From Bacillus siamensis KCTC 13613 (lineage in GTDB: Bacteria > Bacillota > Bacilli > Bacillales > Bacillaceae), in assembly GCF_000262045.1 (NCBI RefSeq), contig NZ_AJVF01000023.1, positions 1-64,000 on the forward strand: a stretch of DNA of 64,000 nt, written 5' to 3'. Numbering within the stretch: the stretch's first letter is position 1; each line of letters starts with the position of its first letter. Shown here piece after piece: positions 38,604 through 49,483 of the stretch. Both the position numbers and the translations under genes were made by a program. Below the pieces are notes generated by a model, which had not been told where the DNA came from, did not search any database, and worked only from the letters and a program-made list of their open reading frames with translations.

Positions 38604-39640
38604 GAAAGAGCCGCACCGCCGAAAGAAATGCCTTCGCCGCGTTTGACCCGTCCGATCAAATAAGCCTTTTCGCCTTGAGCTTCAAGCGTTTCGATAACGT
38701 CTGTCAGGTCCTCTTCTTTAACGGCAAGGACAAAACCGATGCCCATGTTAAAGACATTGAACATGTCTTCTTCTTTCAGCTTGCCGTGCTCCTGTAAAAA
38801 CGGAAAAATCGGCGGGATCGGCCATGATCCGTGATCAATTTCCGCGCTCAATCCGTCCGGCAGCATCCGCGGGATGTTCTCGATGAATCCTCCGCCTGTC
38901 ACATGCGCCATGCCGTCCACCTTACCGCTTTTCACCGCCTCAAGCACCGGTTTCACATATATTCTTGTCGGTTCCAGCAATTCTTCTCCGAGAGGCCGCG
39001 CAAACGGTTCATAGACAGTATCCAAATCAAGCCCGCCATCATCAAGAAGCACTTTTCTCACAAGGGAAAAACCGTTGCTGTGAAGGCCGCTTGAGGAAAG
39101 TCCGATTAAGAGATGCCCTTCTTCGATATGTTCACCGGTGACAATTTCGTCTTTTTCCGCGACACCGACTGAAAATCCGGCAATATCGTATTCATCAGCT
39201 GTATACAGCCCCGGCATTTCCGCCGTCTCACCGCCGATAAGCGCTGATCCTGACTGCTCGCAGCCGTCTGCCACACCTTGAACGATCTGCTCAATTTTCA
39301 CCGGATCGGCCTTGCCGACTGCCAAATAATCAAGGAAAAACAGCGGCTCCGCTCCCTGGGCGAGCACATCGTTTACACACATCGCGACCGCATCGACGCC
39401 GATCGTGTCATGCTTATCCATTGAAAATGCGAGTTTCAGCTTGGTGCCGACACCGTCTGTTCCTGAAATTAAAACAGGCTTTTGATACGGGAGCTCTGAC
39501 AGATCAAACATTCCGCCAAAACCGCCCAAGCTTCCCATAACGCCGAGCCTTTTCGTGCGCTCCACGTGTTTTTTCATTCGTTTGACGGCTTCATATCCGG
39601 CTTCGATGTCGACTCCGGCATTTTTATAAGCATCAGACAT
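38600..39640 (-). CDS. purM: Phosphoribosylformylglycinamidine cyclo-ligase PurM
   Basis: A 346-residue AIR synthetase (fifth step). Features of the PurM fold: [13 protein letters not shown] and GGETAEMPG at the nucleotide site. The frame opens at GTG 39649, but that codon lies inside the AAGGAGTG ribosome site; ATG 39640 gives MSDAYKNAG and the same length as B. subtilis PurM. Preceded by an 90-bp gap from purF with a hairpin. Confidence 0.95.
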   Translation of the reverse strand: MSDAYKNAGVDIEAGYEAVKRMKKHVERTKRLGVMGSLGGFGGMFDLSELPYQKPVLISGTDGVGTKLKLAFSMDKHDTIGVDAVAMCVNDVLAQGAEPLFFLDYLAVGKADPVKIEQIVQGVADGCEQSGSALIGGETAEMPGLYTADEYDIAGFSVGVAEKDEIVTGEHIEEGHLLIGLSSSGLHSNGFSLVRKVLLDDGGLDLDTVYEPFARPLGEELLEPTRIYVKPVLEAVKSGKVDGMAHVTGGGFIENIPRMLPDGLSAEIDHGSWPIPPIFPFLQEHGKLKEEDMFNVFNMGIGFVLAVKEEDLTDVIETLEAQGEKAYLIGRVKRGEGISFGGAALS

Positions 39641-39686
39641 CCCTATCACTCCTTGTTAATTCGTTTCTCCTTAAAGGCAGAAAGAG

Positions 39687-39714
39687 AAAGGCAGCCTGAA
39701 CTCGCGCTGCCTTT
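39687..39714 (-). other. Intercistronic hairpin between purF and purM
   Basis: AAAGGCAGC (39687-39695) pairs with GCTGCCTTT (39706-39714), a 9-bp stem with a 10-nt loop. It is the largest gap inside the pur operon. Behind it on the minus strand comes CTCTTTCTGCC, not a true T-run, so a processing or stability element is more likely than full termination. Confidence 0.55.
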
Positions 39715-39730
39715 ATATCATTTTCAAATT

Positions 39731-41161
39731 TTATTTTGTCAGCACCGCTTCTTTTACGTGAGGAAGCACTGTATCCTGATAAATTTCCGTCGGATATTTG
39801 CCTGTAAAACAAGCGAGGCATTGTCCGCAATTGGTGTCTTCAAATTTTCGGCCGACTCCTTTTAACAATCCGTCTACACTTAAGAAAGACAGCGTGTCGG
39901 CACCGATGATCTGGCGGATTTCTTCCACGGAATGGGAAGAAGCGATCAGTTCCTCATGGGTTGATGTGTCAATGCCGTAGAAGCACGGATGGGCGATCGG
40001 CGGTGAACTGATCTTGACGTGCACCTCTGTTGCTCCCGCTTCTCTGAGCATTGTAACAATCCGGCGGCTTGTCGTTCCGCGCACGATAGAATCATCAACC
40101 ATGACGACCCGTTTTCCTTCAACAACACCGCGTACGGCCGACAGCTTCATTCTCACGCCTTGCTCACGGAGAGCCTGTGACGGCTGGATAAACGTTCTGC
40201 CGACATAACGGTTTTTAATGAGACCGAGTTCGTACGGAATGCCCGTTGCCTCGGCATAGCCAATGGCGGCAGAAATACTGGAATCAGGCACGCCTGTGAC
40301 GACATCCGCTTCAACCGCGGACTCCTGGGCAAGCATTTTCCCGAGGTTTTTCCGGGCGCTGTGCACGTTAATGCCGTCGATATTGCTGTCAGGTCTTGAG
40401 AAATAAATGTACTCCATGCTGCAGATGGAACGATTGATATTCATGGAGAAACGCTCTGATTTCATGCCTTCATCATTGATGATCAGCATTTCGCCCGGCT
40501 CTACCTCGCGAAGGTATGTCGCGCCGACCACATCGAATGCGCATGTTTCTGATGCCACGACGTAAGCGTCGCCGAGCATGCCGAGCGAGAGCGGTCTGAG
40601 TCCGTTCGGGTCAAGCGCTGCAATCATCTCTGTTTCTGTCATGATTAAAAAGGCGTAAGCGCCTTTCAGCATGGACAGCGAATTTTTGATCTGATCCTTC
40701 AGTGAAAAGTGGCCGCTGCGTTTAATCAGATGAGCCAGCACTTCCGTATCGGAGGAAGTCTGAAAGATGCTCCCTTGGTTTTCAAGCTGCTGCTTCAGCT
40801 GAGTGGCGTTGACAAGGTTTCCGTTATGGGCAAGCGCCAGGCTGCCGTTGTTTTGCGAATGGAACAGGAGCGGCTGGACATTTTCATATCCGCCTCCGCC
40901 GGCCGTCGCATAGCGGACGTGGCCGATCGCCCCTTTTCCCTTCACTTTGCTCAGTTCGCCGTTTTGAAAAACCTCGGTAATAAGCCCCTGCCCTTTATGC
41001 GCCGTCAGTTTTTCGCCGTCGGTCGCCACGATGCCGGCGCCTTCCTGTCCTCTGTGCTGCAGACTGTGCAGGCCGTAATACGTAATCTGCGGAGCCTCTT
41101 CGTGACCCCAGATGCCAAACACACCGCATTCTTCATTCAGGCCTTTGATTTCAGCAAGCAT
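39731..41161 (-). CDS. purF: Amidophosphoribosyltransferase PurF
   Basis: A 476-residue enzyme for the committed first step (PRPP plus glutamine). From ATG 41161, behind AAAGGAGC, the product has the 11-residue propeptide [11 protein letters not shown] followed by the catalytic Cys of ECGVFGIWG; removal of the propeptide is required for activity in B. subtilis PurF. The PRPP site is in [17 protein letters not shown]. Cys residues for the 4Fe-4S cluster include those in [11 protein letters not shown] near the C-terminus. Its start lies 25 nt inside the end of purL. Confidence 0.95.
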   Translation of the reverse strand: MLAEIKGLNEECGVFGIWGHEEAPQITYYGLHSLQHRGQEGAGIVATDGEKLTAHKGQGLITEVFQNGELSKVKGKGAIGHVRYATAGGGGYENVQPLLFHSQNNGSLALAHNGNLVNATQLKQQLENQGSIFQTSSDTEVLAHLIKRSGHFSLKDQIKNSLSMLKGAYAFLIMTETEMIAALDPNGLRPLSLGMLGDAYVVASETCAFDVVGATYLREVEPGEMLIINDEGMKSERFSMNINRSICSMEYIYFSRPDSNIDGINVHSARKNLGKMLAQESAVEADVVTGVPDSSISAAIGYAEATGIPYELGLIKNRYVGRTFIQPSQALREQGVRMKLSAVRGVVEGKRVVMVDDSIVRGTTSRRIVTMLREAGATEVHVKISSPPIAHPCFYGIDTSTHEELIASSHSVEEIRQIIGADTLSFLSVDGLLKGVGRKFEDTNCGQCLACFTGKYPTEIYQDTVLPHVKEAVLTK

Positions 41162-43365
41162 GGAATAGCTCCTTTCCACGCGCGCTCAAGTTCTTTCGTT
41201 TGCGCGTGAACCAATTGTTGTCCTTCTTGGCTTCGGATCGTCAGCTGTCCGTCTCCTGTCACTTCACCGATATGAACGGCATCTGCCGCAGCCGCTTCAA
41301 ACGCCGCCTTGTTTTCTTTCTTCACGGAAACGACAAAGCGGGATTGAGACTCAGAGAATAATAACGCCGCTTCCCCTTCTACAGTCACGTTCGCGCCAAG
41401 GTGTTCCGTCGTCATGACGATTTCCGCTATCGCCACGCCCAAGCCGCCTTCTGACACGTCATGCGCGGATTGGATCAGACCTTGTTTAATGGCGTTAAGA
41501 AGTGATGTTTGGCGGGCTTTTTCAACGTCAAGATCAATTTCAGGCGCTCGGCCATAGATTTTTCCTTCAGTCATTTTCTGAAGTTCACTGCCTGCATACT
41601 CAGGCTTCGTTTCACCGATGACGTAAATCAAGTCTCCGGCCGCTTTGACATGCTGTGTCGTAATATGTGCTGTATCTTCAATTAAGCCGACCATGCCGAT
41701 AACAGGCGTCGGATAGATGGCCGTTCCGTTCGATTCATTATAAAGTGATACGTTACCGCCGATGACCGGAGTGCTGAGCACATTGCACGCCTCGCTAATC
41801 CCGTCGGCCGCTTTTTCGATCTGCCAGAAGATTTCCGGTTTCTCCGGATTTCCGAAGTTAAGGTTGTCTGTGACCGCAAGCGGTTCGGCACCTGAGCAAA
41901 TGATGTTGCGCGCCGCTTCGGCAACGGCGATTTTTCCGCCTTCTTCCGGATCAAGATATAAATAGCGGGCGTTGCAATCCGTCGTCATCGCCAGTGCTTT
42001 TTTTGTGCCGCGGATTCTGAGCACTCCCGCATCAGATCCCGGAGCGACCACCGTGTTTGTGCGCACCATGTAGTCATATTGATCGTACACCCACTCTTTG
42101 CTGGCGATTGTCGGCTGCTGCAGCAGGGCAAAAAGCGTCTCTGTCGCATCTTTCACTTCAGGCGCGGGAACTTCCGTTTCCTGAAACTCGCGGTAGTACG
42201 CGGGTTCCGCTGACGGCTTGTGGTATACAGGTGCTTCTTCCGCCAGTGCGTCGACCGGAAGTTCGCATACAACCTCTCCGTTATGGCGGAGGCGGAGCAT
42301 TTTATCATCCGTGACATGACCCACGGAAACCGCTTCAAGATCATATTTATTAAAAATATCGACAATTTCCTGTTCACGTCCGCGTTCAATGACGAGAAGC
42401 ATGCGTTCCTGAGACTCGGAAAGCATCATTTCGTAAGCGGTCATACCTGTTTCCCGCTGCGGAATGAGATCAAGGTTCATTTCAATGCCGGAGCCGGCTT
42501 TGCTTGCCATTTCCGCACTTGAACTTGTCAGGCCGGCCGCCCCCATATCCTGAATGCCGACTAACGCGTCGCACTGAATGACTTCAAGGCAGGCTTCCAA
42601 GAGAAGTTTTTCCATGAAAGGATCGCCGACCTGCACCGCGGAACGTTTTTCTTCAGACGAATCAGACATTTCTTCTGATGCGAAAGTAGCGCCGTGGATG
42701 CCGTCGCGCCCCGTCTTAGCGCCGACGTACATGACCGTGTTGCCGACACCTTTCGCCTGGCCTTTTTTAATATCCTTATGATCGATTAAGCCGACGCACA
42801 TTGCATTGACAAGCGGGTTGCCCTCATAGCTTGCGTCAAACTGCACTTCTCCGCCGACGGTCGGAATGCCGATACAGTTTCCGTATCCCGCGATTCCCGC
42901 CACTACTTCTTCAAACAAGTACTTCACTCGAGGTGAAGTGAGTTCACCAAATCGAAGAGAGTTTAATACAGCTATCGGACGGGCGCCCATTGAGAAAACG
43001 TCACGGATGATGCCGCCCACTCCCGTCGCAGCACCTTGGTATGGCTCAAGCGCTGACGGGTGGTTATGCGATTCAATTTTGAACACGACCGCCTGATTGT
43101 CACCGATGTCAACGATTCCCGCGCCTTCTCCGGGACCCTGCAGCACGCGTTCGCCGCTAGTCGGGAATTTGCGTAAAACCGGTTTTGAATTTTTATAGCT
43201 GCAGTGCTCTGACCACATCACGGAAAAAATCCCGATTTCCGTATAGTTCGGCAATCTTCCGATAATCGATTCAATGAGTGCGAACTCGTCATCACTGACA
43301 CCCATTTGCTGATAGAGTTTCTCTTCTTTTATTTGTTCTTTACTTGGTTCAAGCAGTAGCGACAT
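41137..43365 (-). CDS. purL: FGAM synthase subunit PurL
   Basis: A 742-residue small-type PurL, the synthetase subunit that works with PurQ and PurS (fourth step, FGAR to FGAM). Features: [31 protein letters not shown] and a second nucleotide-like half from about residue 420. Overlaps purQ by 17 nt and purF by 25 nt. Confidence 0.96.
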   Translation of the reverse strand: MSLLLEPSKEQIKEEKLYQQMGVSDDEFALIESIIGRLPNYTEIGIFSVMWSEHCSYKNSKPVLRKFPTSGERVLQGPGEGAGIVDIGDNQAVVFKIESHNHPSALEPYQGAATGVGGIIRDVFSMGARPIAVLNSLRFGELTSPRVKYLFEEVVAGIAGYGNCIGIPTVGGEVQFDASYEGNPLVNAMCVGLIDHKDIKKGQAKGVGNTVMYVGAKTGRDGIHGATFASEEMSDSSEEKRSAVQVGDPFMEKLLLEACLEVIQCDALVGIQDMGAAGLTSSSAEMASKAGSGIEMNLDLIPQRETGMTAYEMMLSESQERMLLVIERGREQEIVDIFNKYDLEAVSVGHVTDDKMLRLRHNGEVVCELPVDALAEEAPVYHKPSAEPAYYREFQETEVPAPEVKDATETLFALLQQPTIASKEWVYDQYDYMVRTNTVVAPGSDAGVLRIRGTKKALAMTTDCNARYLYLDPEEGGKIAVAEAARNIICSGAEPLAVTDNLNFGNPEKPEIFWQIEKAADGISEACNVLSTPVIGGNVSLYNESNGTAIYPTPVIGMVGLIEDTAHITTQHVKAAGDLIYVIGETKPEYAGSELQKMTEGKIYGRAPEIDLDVEKARQTSLLNAIKQGLIQSAHDVSEGGLGVAIAEIVMTTEHLGANVTVEGEAALLFSESQSRFVVSVKKENKAAFEAAAADAVHIGEVTGDGQLTIRSQEGQQLVHAQTKELERAWKGAIPCLLKSKA

Positions 43366-44032
43366 GAGTTTCCCTCCAATTTTTCACAATAGACTGGAAC
43401 AATGCAAGACCGTCTGCGCTGCCGAGCAGTTCATCGACCGCACGCTCCGGGTGAGGCATCATGCCTAATACGTTGCCTTTCTCATTCACGACGCCGGCAA
43501 TGCCGCTTACGCTTCCGTTAATATCGCTGCCGTATGTGAAGGCGATTTGATTGTTTTCTTTTAATCTTTCAAGCGTTTCGTCATCACAGTAGAAATTGCC
43601 TTCGCCGTGGGCAACCGGAATCGTAATCGATTGTCCCTCTTTATAAGAAGATGTGAACATTGTTTCGCCGTTCTGCACGATTAATTCAACCGGGCGGCAG
43701 ATGAATTTTAAATCTTTGTTGCGTCTCATGGCGCCGGGCAGAAGTCCGAGCTCCTGCAAAATCTGGAATCCGTTGCAGACGCCGAGAACCGGTTTGCCTT
43801 CAGCAGCCGCTTTTTTCACCGCCGGCATGATGTTTGCGAATCTGGCGATGGCGCCGCATCTCAGGTAATCGCCGTAAGAGAAGCCGCCGGGGATGAGCAC
43901 GCCGTCAAATCCGTCAAGGCTTGTTTCCTCGTGCCAGACATACTCGACTTCTTCGCCGAGTTCGTCCTTCACGGCGTGGAACATATCAATATCACAGTTG
44001 GAGCCGGGTAACACAATCACCGCAAATTTCAC
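43349..44032 (-). CDS. purQ: FGAM synthase glutaminase subunit PurQ
   Basis: A 227-residue class I glutamine amidotransferase. Catalytic Cys in GVCNGFQIL (about residue 86), His and Glu in MMPHPERAV at the C-terminus. Supplies ammonia to PurL. Overlaps purS by 4 nt and purL by 17 nt. Confidence 0.95.
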   Translation of the reverse strand: MKFAVIVLPGSNCDIDMFHAVKDELGEEVEYVWHEETSLDGFDGVLIPGGFSYGDYLRCGAIARFANIMPAVKKAAAEGKPVLGVCNGFQILQELGLLPGAMRRNKDLKFICRPVELIVQNGETMFTSSYKEGQSITIPVAHGEGNFYCDDETLERLKENNQIAFTYGSDINGSVSGIAGVVNEKGNVLGMMPHPERAVDELLGSADGLALFQSIVKNWRETHVATA

Positions 44033-44283
44033 TGTGCGACAACCTCCTCAACTTCATATCGGTAGTCTTCAATGACTGTATTGGCTAGGAGCTTCTCACA
44101 CATTTCTTTCACGAGCGCGTCAAGATCACGGTCAGATTTTTCGATCGTCAGCTCCATGTATTTTCCGATTCGCACATCCTGCACTTCATTGTAGGTCATG
44201 CTGTGCAATGCATGCTGCACCGCGCTTCCTTGAGGATCGAGCACACTTTCTTTTAAGCTGACATAAACTTTCACTTTATACAT
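44029..44283 (-). CDS. purS: FGAM synthase subunit PurS
   Basis: An 84-residue PurS, the small bridging subunit of the PurLQS complex: [22 protein letters not shown] and the [10 protein letters not shown] strand are typical. Overlaps purC by 1 nt and purQ by 4 nt. Confidence 0.94.
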   Translation of the reverse strand: MYKVKVYVSLKESVLDPQGSAVQHALHSMTYNEVQDVRIGKYMELTIEKSDRDLDALVKEMCEKLLANTVIEDYRYEVEEVVAQ

Positions 44284-45002
44284 TATGAAATGCCTCCCAG
44301 TCTTTTGAAAATCTCTTCATATCCGTCGGTTAAGCTTCCCAGGTTCTGTCTGAACAAATCTTTATCAAGCTTTTCGTTCGTGTCTTTATCCCACAGACGG
44401 CACGTGTCAGGAGAAATTTCATCTGCTAAAAGCACCCGCCCCTCTGCGTCTAAGCCGAATTCCAGCTTAAAATCTATTAATCTGACACCGCAGTCTTCAA
44501 AAATATGCTGAAGTTCTGGATTCACTTGATTTGTAATTGATTTGATCGTTTTGATCTGCTCAGGAACCGCCGCTTTCAAGAGCCAGATATGGTCTTCGGT
44601 AATGAGCGGATCACCGAGTGCGTCGTCTTTATAGTAAAATTCGATAATCGGCTGCGGAAGCTCAGTTCCTTCCGGGATGCCGAGGCGTTTCGACATGCTT
44701 CCGGCGGCAAAGTTTCTGACCACGACTTCAATCGGAATAATGCTTACCTTTTTGATAAGCTGCTCTGATTCTGAAAGGCGCTCTACAAAGTGATTGTCAA
44801 TTCCTTTGGCATGCAGATGTTTGAAAATCAGGCTTGAAATTTCATTGTTCAGACGGCCCTTTCCGCTGATCTCCGCTTTCTTCTCACCGTTAAAGGCTGT
44901 TGCGGAATCCTTGTAGACCACGCGGAGAATCTGTTCGTCTTCTGTTTGATAAATTCGTTTCGCTTTTCCTTCATAAAGAAGATTATTGTTCTTAATATTC
45001 AC
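44283..45002 (-). CDS. purC: SAICAR synthase PurC
   Basis: About 239 residues; joins aspartate to CAIR (seventh step). It starts at GTG 45002 behind GGAGG (VNIKNNNLLYEGKAKR); the frame continues upstream without a ribosome site. Motifs: EGKAKRIYQT for ATP, IIPIEVVVRNFAAGS, and DFKLEFGLD near residue 170. A 75-bp gap separates it from purB, with GCGGCT/AGCCGC able to pair. Confidence 0.94.
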   Translation of the reverse strand: MNIKNNNLLYEGKAKRIYQTEDEQILRVVYKDSATAFNGEKKAEISGKGRLNNEISSLIFKHLHAKGIDNHFVERLSESEQLIKKVSIIPIEVVVRNFAAGSMSKRLGIPEGTELPQPIIEFYYKDDALGDPLITEDHIWLLKAAVPEQIKTIKSITNQVNPELQHIFEDCGVRLIDFKLEFGLDAEGRVLLADEISPDTCRLWDKDTNEKLDKDLFRQNLGSLTDGYEEIFKRLGGIS

Positions 45003-45077
45003 GGAAGGCCTCCTAACCCGAATGTTGGGAATATTCAATCTACAGCGGCTGAAGAAGCCGCCTCCGGCTGACTTCTT

Positions 45078-46370
45078 CTATAAACCTAAACGCTCAAAGA
45101 TCAAGTCGACGTTTTTCAGATGATAATTGTAGTCAAAGCAATCGGCAATCTGTTCCGGTGTAAGACGGGAGGTGATTTTTTCCTCCGCTTCGACAAGCTC
45201 GCGGAACGGCACTTGTTTTTCCCACGCTTCCATCGCTTTCGGCTGAACCGTGTCATATGCTTCTTCACGAGGCAGACCCGTGTCGATTAAAGCGAGCAGC
45301 ACGCGCTGAGAATAGATTAAACCGAGTGTGCGGTCCATGTTGCGTTTCATATTTTCCGGGAATACCGTTAAGTTTTTGACGATATTGCTGAAACGGTTCA
45401 GCATGTAATTCAGCGCGATTGTCGCGTCAGGAAGAATGATGCGTTCAGCCGATGAATGAGAAATGTCACGCTCATGCCATAACGGAACATTTTCGTATGC
45501 CGTCAGCATGTACCCGCGGATCACACGCGCCATGCCCGTCATATTTTCCGACCCGATCGGATTCCGTTTATGAGGCATAGCCGATGAACCTTTTTGTCCT
45601 TTTGCAAAAAACTCTTCCACTTCACGTGTTTCACTCTTTTGAAGACCGCGGATTTCCACTGCGAATTTTTCAATGCTCGTCGCAATCAAAGCCAGTGCCG
45701 CCATATAATCCGCATGACGGTCCCGCTGCAATGTCTGAGTGGAAATCGGCGCCGCTTTCAGGCCGAGTTTTTCACAGACATACTGCTCTACGAACGGATC
45801 AATATTTGCATACGTGCCGACCGCGCCGGAAAGCTTCCCGACTTCGATCCCTTCTTTTGCCTGCTTGAAACGTTCAAGGTTGCGTTTCATTTCTTCGTGC
45901 CAAAGCGCGAGCTTCAGACCGAATGTCGTCGGTTCCGCGTGTACGCCGTGCGTGCGGCCCATCATGACCGTGTATTTATGTTCTTTCGCTTTTTCTTTTA
46001 TAATGTCAACAAATCTCTCAATGTCCTTGAGCAAAATCTCATTCGCCTGTTTTAATAGATAGGAAAGAGCGGTATCCACGACATCTGTTGACGTCAGGCC
46101 GTAGTGAACCCATTTTCTTTCTTCGCCTAATGATTCTGAAACCGCGCGGGTGAATGCCACGACGTCATGGCGCGTATCCTGCTCGATTTCCAAAATGCGG
46201 TTAATGTCGAAAGACGCGTTTTCGCGCATGACTTTAACATCTTCTTTCGGAATGACGCCAAGCTCAGCCCAGGCTTCACAGGCTAAAATCTCGACTTCCA
46301 GCCATGCCTGGTATCTGTTTTCGTCCGTCCAGATCGCGGACATTTCAGGTCTTGAATAACGTTCGATCAT
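45078..46370 (-). CDS. purB: Adenylosuccinate lyase PurB
   Basis: A 430-residue fumarase/aspartase-superfamily enzyme acting twice, on SAICAR and on adenylosuccinate. The signature [11 protein letters not shown] is intact, catalytic His in [14 protein letters not shown] and in [13 protein letters not shown]. The start is ATG 46370 ([14 protein letters not shown]), sharing one base with the purK stop codon (TAATG) behind GGAGG; the longer frame is purK overlap. Confidence 0.95.
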   Translation of the reverse strand: MIERYSRPEMSAIWTDENRYQAWLEVEILACEAWAELGVIPKEDVKVMRENASFDINRILEIEQDTRHDVVAFTRAVSESLGEERKWVHYGLTSTDVVDTALSYLLKQANEILLKDIERFVDIIKEKAKEHKYTVMMGRTHGVHAEPTTFGLKLALWHEEMKRNLERFKQAKEGIEVGKLSGAVGTYANIDPFVEQYVCEKLGLKAAPISTQTLQRDRHADYMAALALIATSIEKFAVEIRGLQKSETREVEEFFAKGQKGSSAMPHKRNPIGSENMTGMARVIRGYMLTAYENVPLWHERDISHSSAERIILPDATIALNYMLNRFSNIVKNLTVFPENMKRNMDRTLGLIYSQRVLLALIDTGLPREEAYDTVQPKAMEAWEKQVPFRELVEAEEKITSRLTPEQIADCFDYNYHLKNVDLIFERLGL

Positions 46371-47512
46371 TATGCTCGTCCTCCGTCTCTTTTCATCCAT
46401 ATGTTCGTGATGTCCTGAATCCATTTTTCATCAGGCTCCCGCAAAAACGTTATATGCCCCATTTTGCGGCCTTTTTTAATTTCATGTTTTCCGTACAAAT
46501 ACAGTTTGGCTTCTTTTAAAAGCTCCGTATGCTCCTCCGCCAGCTTCACTTCATCACCGAGAAGATTCACCATCATTCCCGGTTTGAGCAGATCGGTTCG
46601 GCCGAGAGGAAGTCCGCAGACCGCTCTGATGTGCTGTTCGAACTGGCTCGTTTCACAAAGGTCGAGCGTATAATGCCCCGAATTGTGAGGACGCGGCGCC
46701 AGTTCATTGATCAAAAGGTCTCCGTCTTCTGTGACGAACATTTCTACCGCAAGCGGCCCGACAAGCTCCAATTTCTCCGCGAGCTGAACGGCAAGCGCCT
46801 CTGCCCGCTTTTGAACCGTTTCCTCCGCTCTCGCGGGCACGATGCTTTGGAACAGAATATTATTTTTGTGGATATTTTCAGCAGCCGGAAAGGTTGAAAT
46901 CTCTCCGTGCACCGATCTTGTCACGATAACGGAAAGCTCCATCCGGAATGACACCCAGCTTTCCAGTATGCACGTGCCGTTTTCTAGCAGCGCGGCCGCT
47001 TCATCTGTCTGTCCTTCTTCCTTAATGACAAATTGACCTTTCCCGTCATATCCGCCGCGGCATGTTTTCAGCACTGCCGGAAGCCCCAATGACTGAACGG
47101 CTTCCTCAAGCTCCCGTCTGCTGTTTACGATCCGATAAGGAGCGACCTGACATCCGGCTGACTGGATCGCCTTTTTTTCCGTTTCCCTGTTTTGGGTGAT
47201 AAGCAGCAGCTCGCTTCCTTGGGGAAGGTATGCATGTTCTTTGAGCCAGTTGAGCGCCTCGTAATCGATATTTTCAAATTCGTACGTAATGATATCGCTG
47301 ACTCCGGCCAATTTTTGAATCGCTTCACGGTCATTATACTGGGCGGTAATCTCAATATCGGCGATCTGTCCGCATGGCGAGTCTTTCACGGGATCGACGA
47401 CTGCGACTTTATAGCCCATCTGTTTTGCGGCGACAGCCATCATTTTTCCGAGCTGTCCGCCTCCGATAATGCCGATGACGGCGCCGGGAAAAATCGTTTT
47501 TTTATCAGACAA
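46370..47512 (-). CDS. purK: N5-carboxyaminoimidazole ribonucleotide synthase PurK
   Basis: An ATP-grasp protein of about 380 residues that carboxylates AIR. It begins at TTG 47512 ([22 protein letters not shown], here split: [16 protein letters not shown]), overlapping the end of purE by 8 nt. ATP-grasp elements: [14 protein letters not shown] and [15 protein letters not shown]. No good ribosome site is visible at the TTG, consistent with coupling to purE. Confidence 0.93.
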   Translation of the reverse strand: MSDKKTIFPGAVIGIIGGGQLGKMMAVAAKQMGYKVAVVDPVKDSPCGQIADIEITAQYNDREAIQKLAGVSDIITYEFENIDYEALNWLKEHAYLPQGSELLLITQNRETEKKAIQSAGCQVAPYRIVNSRRELEEAVQSLGLPAVLKTCRGGYDGKGQFVIKEEGQTDEAAALLENGTCILESWVSFRMELSVIVTRSVHGEISTFPAAENIHKNNILFQSIVPARAEETVQKRAEALAVQLAEKLELVGPLAVEMFVTEDGDLLINELAPRPHNSGHYTLDLCETSQFEQHIRAVCGLPLGRTDLLKPGMMVNLLGDEVKLAEEHTELLKEAKLYLYGKHEIKKGRKMGHITFLREPDEKWIQDITNIWMKRDGGRA

Positions 47513-47993
47513 GCTGATCACTGCTTTCCAGCACCGTTTGTTTTGTCGCATTTCTTCTCGCCTCTAGTTTATCCGCAATATCACCGTCAAATGCCGACAA
47601 AATTTGCGCGGCTAACAGACCCGCGTTCACTGCGCCCGCTTTCCCGATCGCCGTCGTCGCGACCGGCACGCCGCCGGGCATCTGTACGATAGACAGAAGA
47701 GAATCAAGCCCGTTAAGCGATTTCGTCTGAACCGGTACGCCGATCACCGGCAGCGTCGTTTTGGCCGCCGTCATTCCCGGCAGATGCGCCGCTCCCCCGG
47801 CTCCGGCAATAATGACTTTTAAACCCCTGTCTCTGGCGCTTTCTGCATATTCAAACATCAAATCAGGCGTCCGATGCGCGGATACTACCTGTTTTTCATA
47901 AGGAATGTGAAGTTCGTCAAGTATGTCGCATGCATGTTTCATTGTCTCCCAATCGGAGGTGCTTCCCATGATGATTCCTGCTAGCGGCTGCAT
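47505..47993 (-). CDS. purE: N5-CAIR mutase PurE
   Basis: A 162-residue class I PurE that converts N5-CAIR to CAIR. Features: [12 protein letters not shown], the catalytic [20 protein letters not shown] and the [15 protein letters not shown] segment. First gene of the operon, about 45 bp behind the riboswitch terminator. Confidence 0.95.
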   Translation of the reverse strand: MQPLAGIIMGSTSDWETMKHACDILDELHIPYEKQVVSAHRTPDLMFEYAESARDRGLKVIIAGAGGAAHLPGMTAAKTTLPVIGVPVQTKSLNGLDSLLSIVQMPGGVPVATTAIGKAGAVNAGLLAAQILSAFDGDIADKLEARRNATKQTVLESSDQLV

Positions 47994-48026
47994 TCTGTTC
48001 CCACCTTCTCATGCTTTGTTTTTCAG

Positions 48027-48079
48027 AAAAAAAAAGCCCGGCTTATATTGCAACTATGAGGAAGCAATACAAACCGGGC
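48027..48079 (-). terminator. Riboswitch-controlled terminator of the pur operon
   Basis: GCCCGG (48036-48041) pairs with CCGGGC (48074-48079), with TATTGC/GCAATA inside; nine A at 48027-48035 give a T-run on the minus strand. It lies between the aptamer and purE and is the expression platform. Confidence 0.88.
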
Positions 48080-48138
48080 ATGGCGCGCGTATCGTCAGTC
48101 GTTCGCTTCTGCGATATCCATGTCAGCTGTTTATCACT

Positions 48139-48215
48139 TTCCTGCATAGTCCGGCCGTTTACGGCAGCCGGGTAGAAACTTATGGGCCATATTCCCAAGA
48201 TTATATGAGGTCGTG
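48139..48215 (-). ncRNA. Purine (guanine-type) riboswitch of purE
   Basis: On the minus strand the aptamer core reads CTCATATAATCTTGGGAATA, then TGGCCCATAAGTTTCTACC, the CGGC..GCCG P3 stem and GGACTATGC. J2/3 and the P2/P3 loops match the B. subtilis purE aptamer. The C before the P1 strand (ACTATGC context) is the guanine/hypoxanthine-specific base as I read it. Ligand binding should favour the downstream terminator and shut the operon at high guanine. Confidence 0.93.
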
Positions 48216-48231
48216 TTTTGATTTCATGTTT

Positions 48232-48260
48232 ATCTTAACAACGGACTTGGATAATGTCAA
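48232..48260 (-). promoter_or_regulatory. Sigma-A promoter of the pur operon
   Basis: On the minus strand, TTGACA (48255-48260), a 17-bp spacer and TAAGAT (48232-48237). It directly precedes the aptamer, so the leader is about 230 nt to purE. Confidence 0.88.
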
Positions 48261-48264
48261 CGAC

Positions 48265-48307
48265 ATTATCGAACGATATAAAAATTCTTTCTTTTAATGT
48301 TCGTGTT
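48265..48307. promoter_or_regulatory. PurR box pair upstream of the pur promoter
   Basis: ATTATCGAACGAT (48265-48277, plus) and AACACGAACATTA on the minus strand (48295-48307) both contain the CGAAC core of the B. subtilis PurBox, in opposite orientation and 17 bp apart, just upstream of the -35. PurR with low PRPP would repress here. Confidence 0.82.
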
Positions 48308-48504
48308 TAGATCAATTTCCCTTCAAATACGATTTTTTTCCCGCAAGGAACAACTTGAATTGATCCATTTTCTTTCTTTTCTGTAAAGATCGGCTCTTCC
48401 ATCCGCCGGACGGGCATATAGCCCTCTTCCTTCATTAAAGTAAGAATGGTGTCGATCGTTTCGTGTTCCGTTACTTCAAACCGTTTTTTCTTTGGCTTTG
48501 TCAT
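48307..48504 (-). CDS. yebG: NETI-motif small protein YebG
   Basis: A 65-residue protein with [20 protein letters not shown]; the E-T-I within this part gives the NETI name. Its ATG overlaps the end of yebE by 4 nt. It ends at the PurBox pair. Function unknown. Confidence 0.85.
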   Translation of the reverse strand: MTKPKKKRFEVTEHETIDTILTLMKEEGYMPVRRMEEPIFTEKKENGSIQVVPCGKKIVFEGKLI

Positions 48505-49055
48505 TCCTTAATTCTCCTCTTCTTCACTGCTTTCACCCAGAATCCGCCGTGGATCGCTTTCGGCTCAAAAGCGATGATAAACGCTTTTTCATCGAGCGTT
48601 TTAATCGTATCATACAGCTGAAGCTCATATTTGCGCGGCGTCAGAATCTGCATGGCGGTCCGGTCCCCTTCAAGGCCGCCCGCGACCCAGCTTGTGACTC
48701 CGTATCCTTTTTCCCGAAGCTGTTTCGGCAGGTCCAGATCAAGCTCTTTCGTAATGACATTGACTGTTATGTAGCCGAGCGCCAGTTTTTCTTCAATTTT
48801 CATTCCCACTATGACGCCGAGGCCGTAGCCGAGCGCGTAGGCAATGACGTTTTGAATCTGATTCAGATTGCCGAGCACGAGACTCAAGCCGGTCACATAC
48901 ACAAGGATTTCAACCGTACTGATGCCTGCTGCAAAATAGCGCTGCCCCTTTAATGTAAGGATCATCCTGATCGTAAAGAAAGAGACATATATAATATTAA
49001 TGATGAGAATAATGAGAACCATACCTATACTGTTGGATAAAATCGTCTGCATCAT
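48501..49055 (-). CDS. yebE: DUF2179 (UPF0316) membrane protein YebE
   Basis: A 184-residue protein: three N-terminal hydrophobic segments (about residues 8-30, 42-65, 68-88) and a soluble C-terminal DUF2179 domain ([36 protein letters not shown]). Similar soluble domains occur in YitT-type proteins and may bind nucleotides or PII-like ligands. AGGAGGGGG precedes the ATG. In an operon with yebG. Confidence 0.88.
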   Translation of the reverse strand: MMQTILSNSIGMVLIILIINIIYVSFFTIRMILTLKGQRYFAAGISTVEILVYVTGLSLVLGNLNQIQNVIAYALGYGLGVIVGMKIEEKLALGYITVNVITKELDLDLPKQLREKGYGVTSWVAGGLEGDRTAMQILTPRKYELQLYDTIKTLDEKAFIIAFEPKAIHGGFWVKAVKKRRIKE

Positions 49056-49172
49056 TGATTCCCCCTCCTCTGACTTTGAAAAGCCAATCTTTCAATTAAG
49101 GATAGTTTACCCTCTTTTGATCATTTTCAAAAGAAAAAAAAGCCCGCCCCAAGGCAGACTTTCAAACTCTTT

Positions 49173-49391
49173 TCAGTGAAGCTCAGCTTTCTTCAATCGT
49201 TTGACCGCTTCATATTCCTTTTCAAGCTCGCTCAGCGTGTATCCGGACAGTTCCTGAACATGGTTTTGGTATAACCCTGAGCGGATCAGCTTGGTCCTCA
49301 GATGCTGTTTTTTCCGATTAATGGCTTCTCGCAACAACGGGGCCATCCTCATCATCCTTTCCGAATCATAAAGATTAATGCCGCTTTCCAA
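49173..49391 (-). CDS. yebD: FbpA-like small basic protein YebD
   Basis: A 72-residue basic protein with the Fur-regulated basic protein A pattern: MAPLLREAINRKKQHLRTKLI and LSGYTLSELEKEYE. GGGAGC 8 nt before the TTG at 49391 supports that start; ATG 49355 behind AAGG is the alternative. FbpA-type proteins act with the FsrA small RNA in iron sparing in B. subtilis; I see no obvious Fur box here. Role inferred from family only. Confidence 0.7.
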   Translation of the reverse strand: MESGINLYDSERMMRMAPLLREAINRKKQHLRTKLIRSGLYQNHVQELSGYTLSELEKEYEAVKRLKKAELH

Positions 49392-49483
49392 TTTCTGTTG
49401 CTCCCATCATATATCGGACGGCTTTTCAAAACAACACGCTTTATTAGAAATATTTGTAAACATTGTGAAAGACAAATTTCGAC

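Noticed and set aside
48036..48079. Ordinary intergenic terminator upstream of purE belonging to yebG
   Set aside because: It is oriented for the minus strand and follows a complete purine aptamer, so it is the riboswitch platform.
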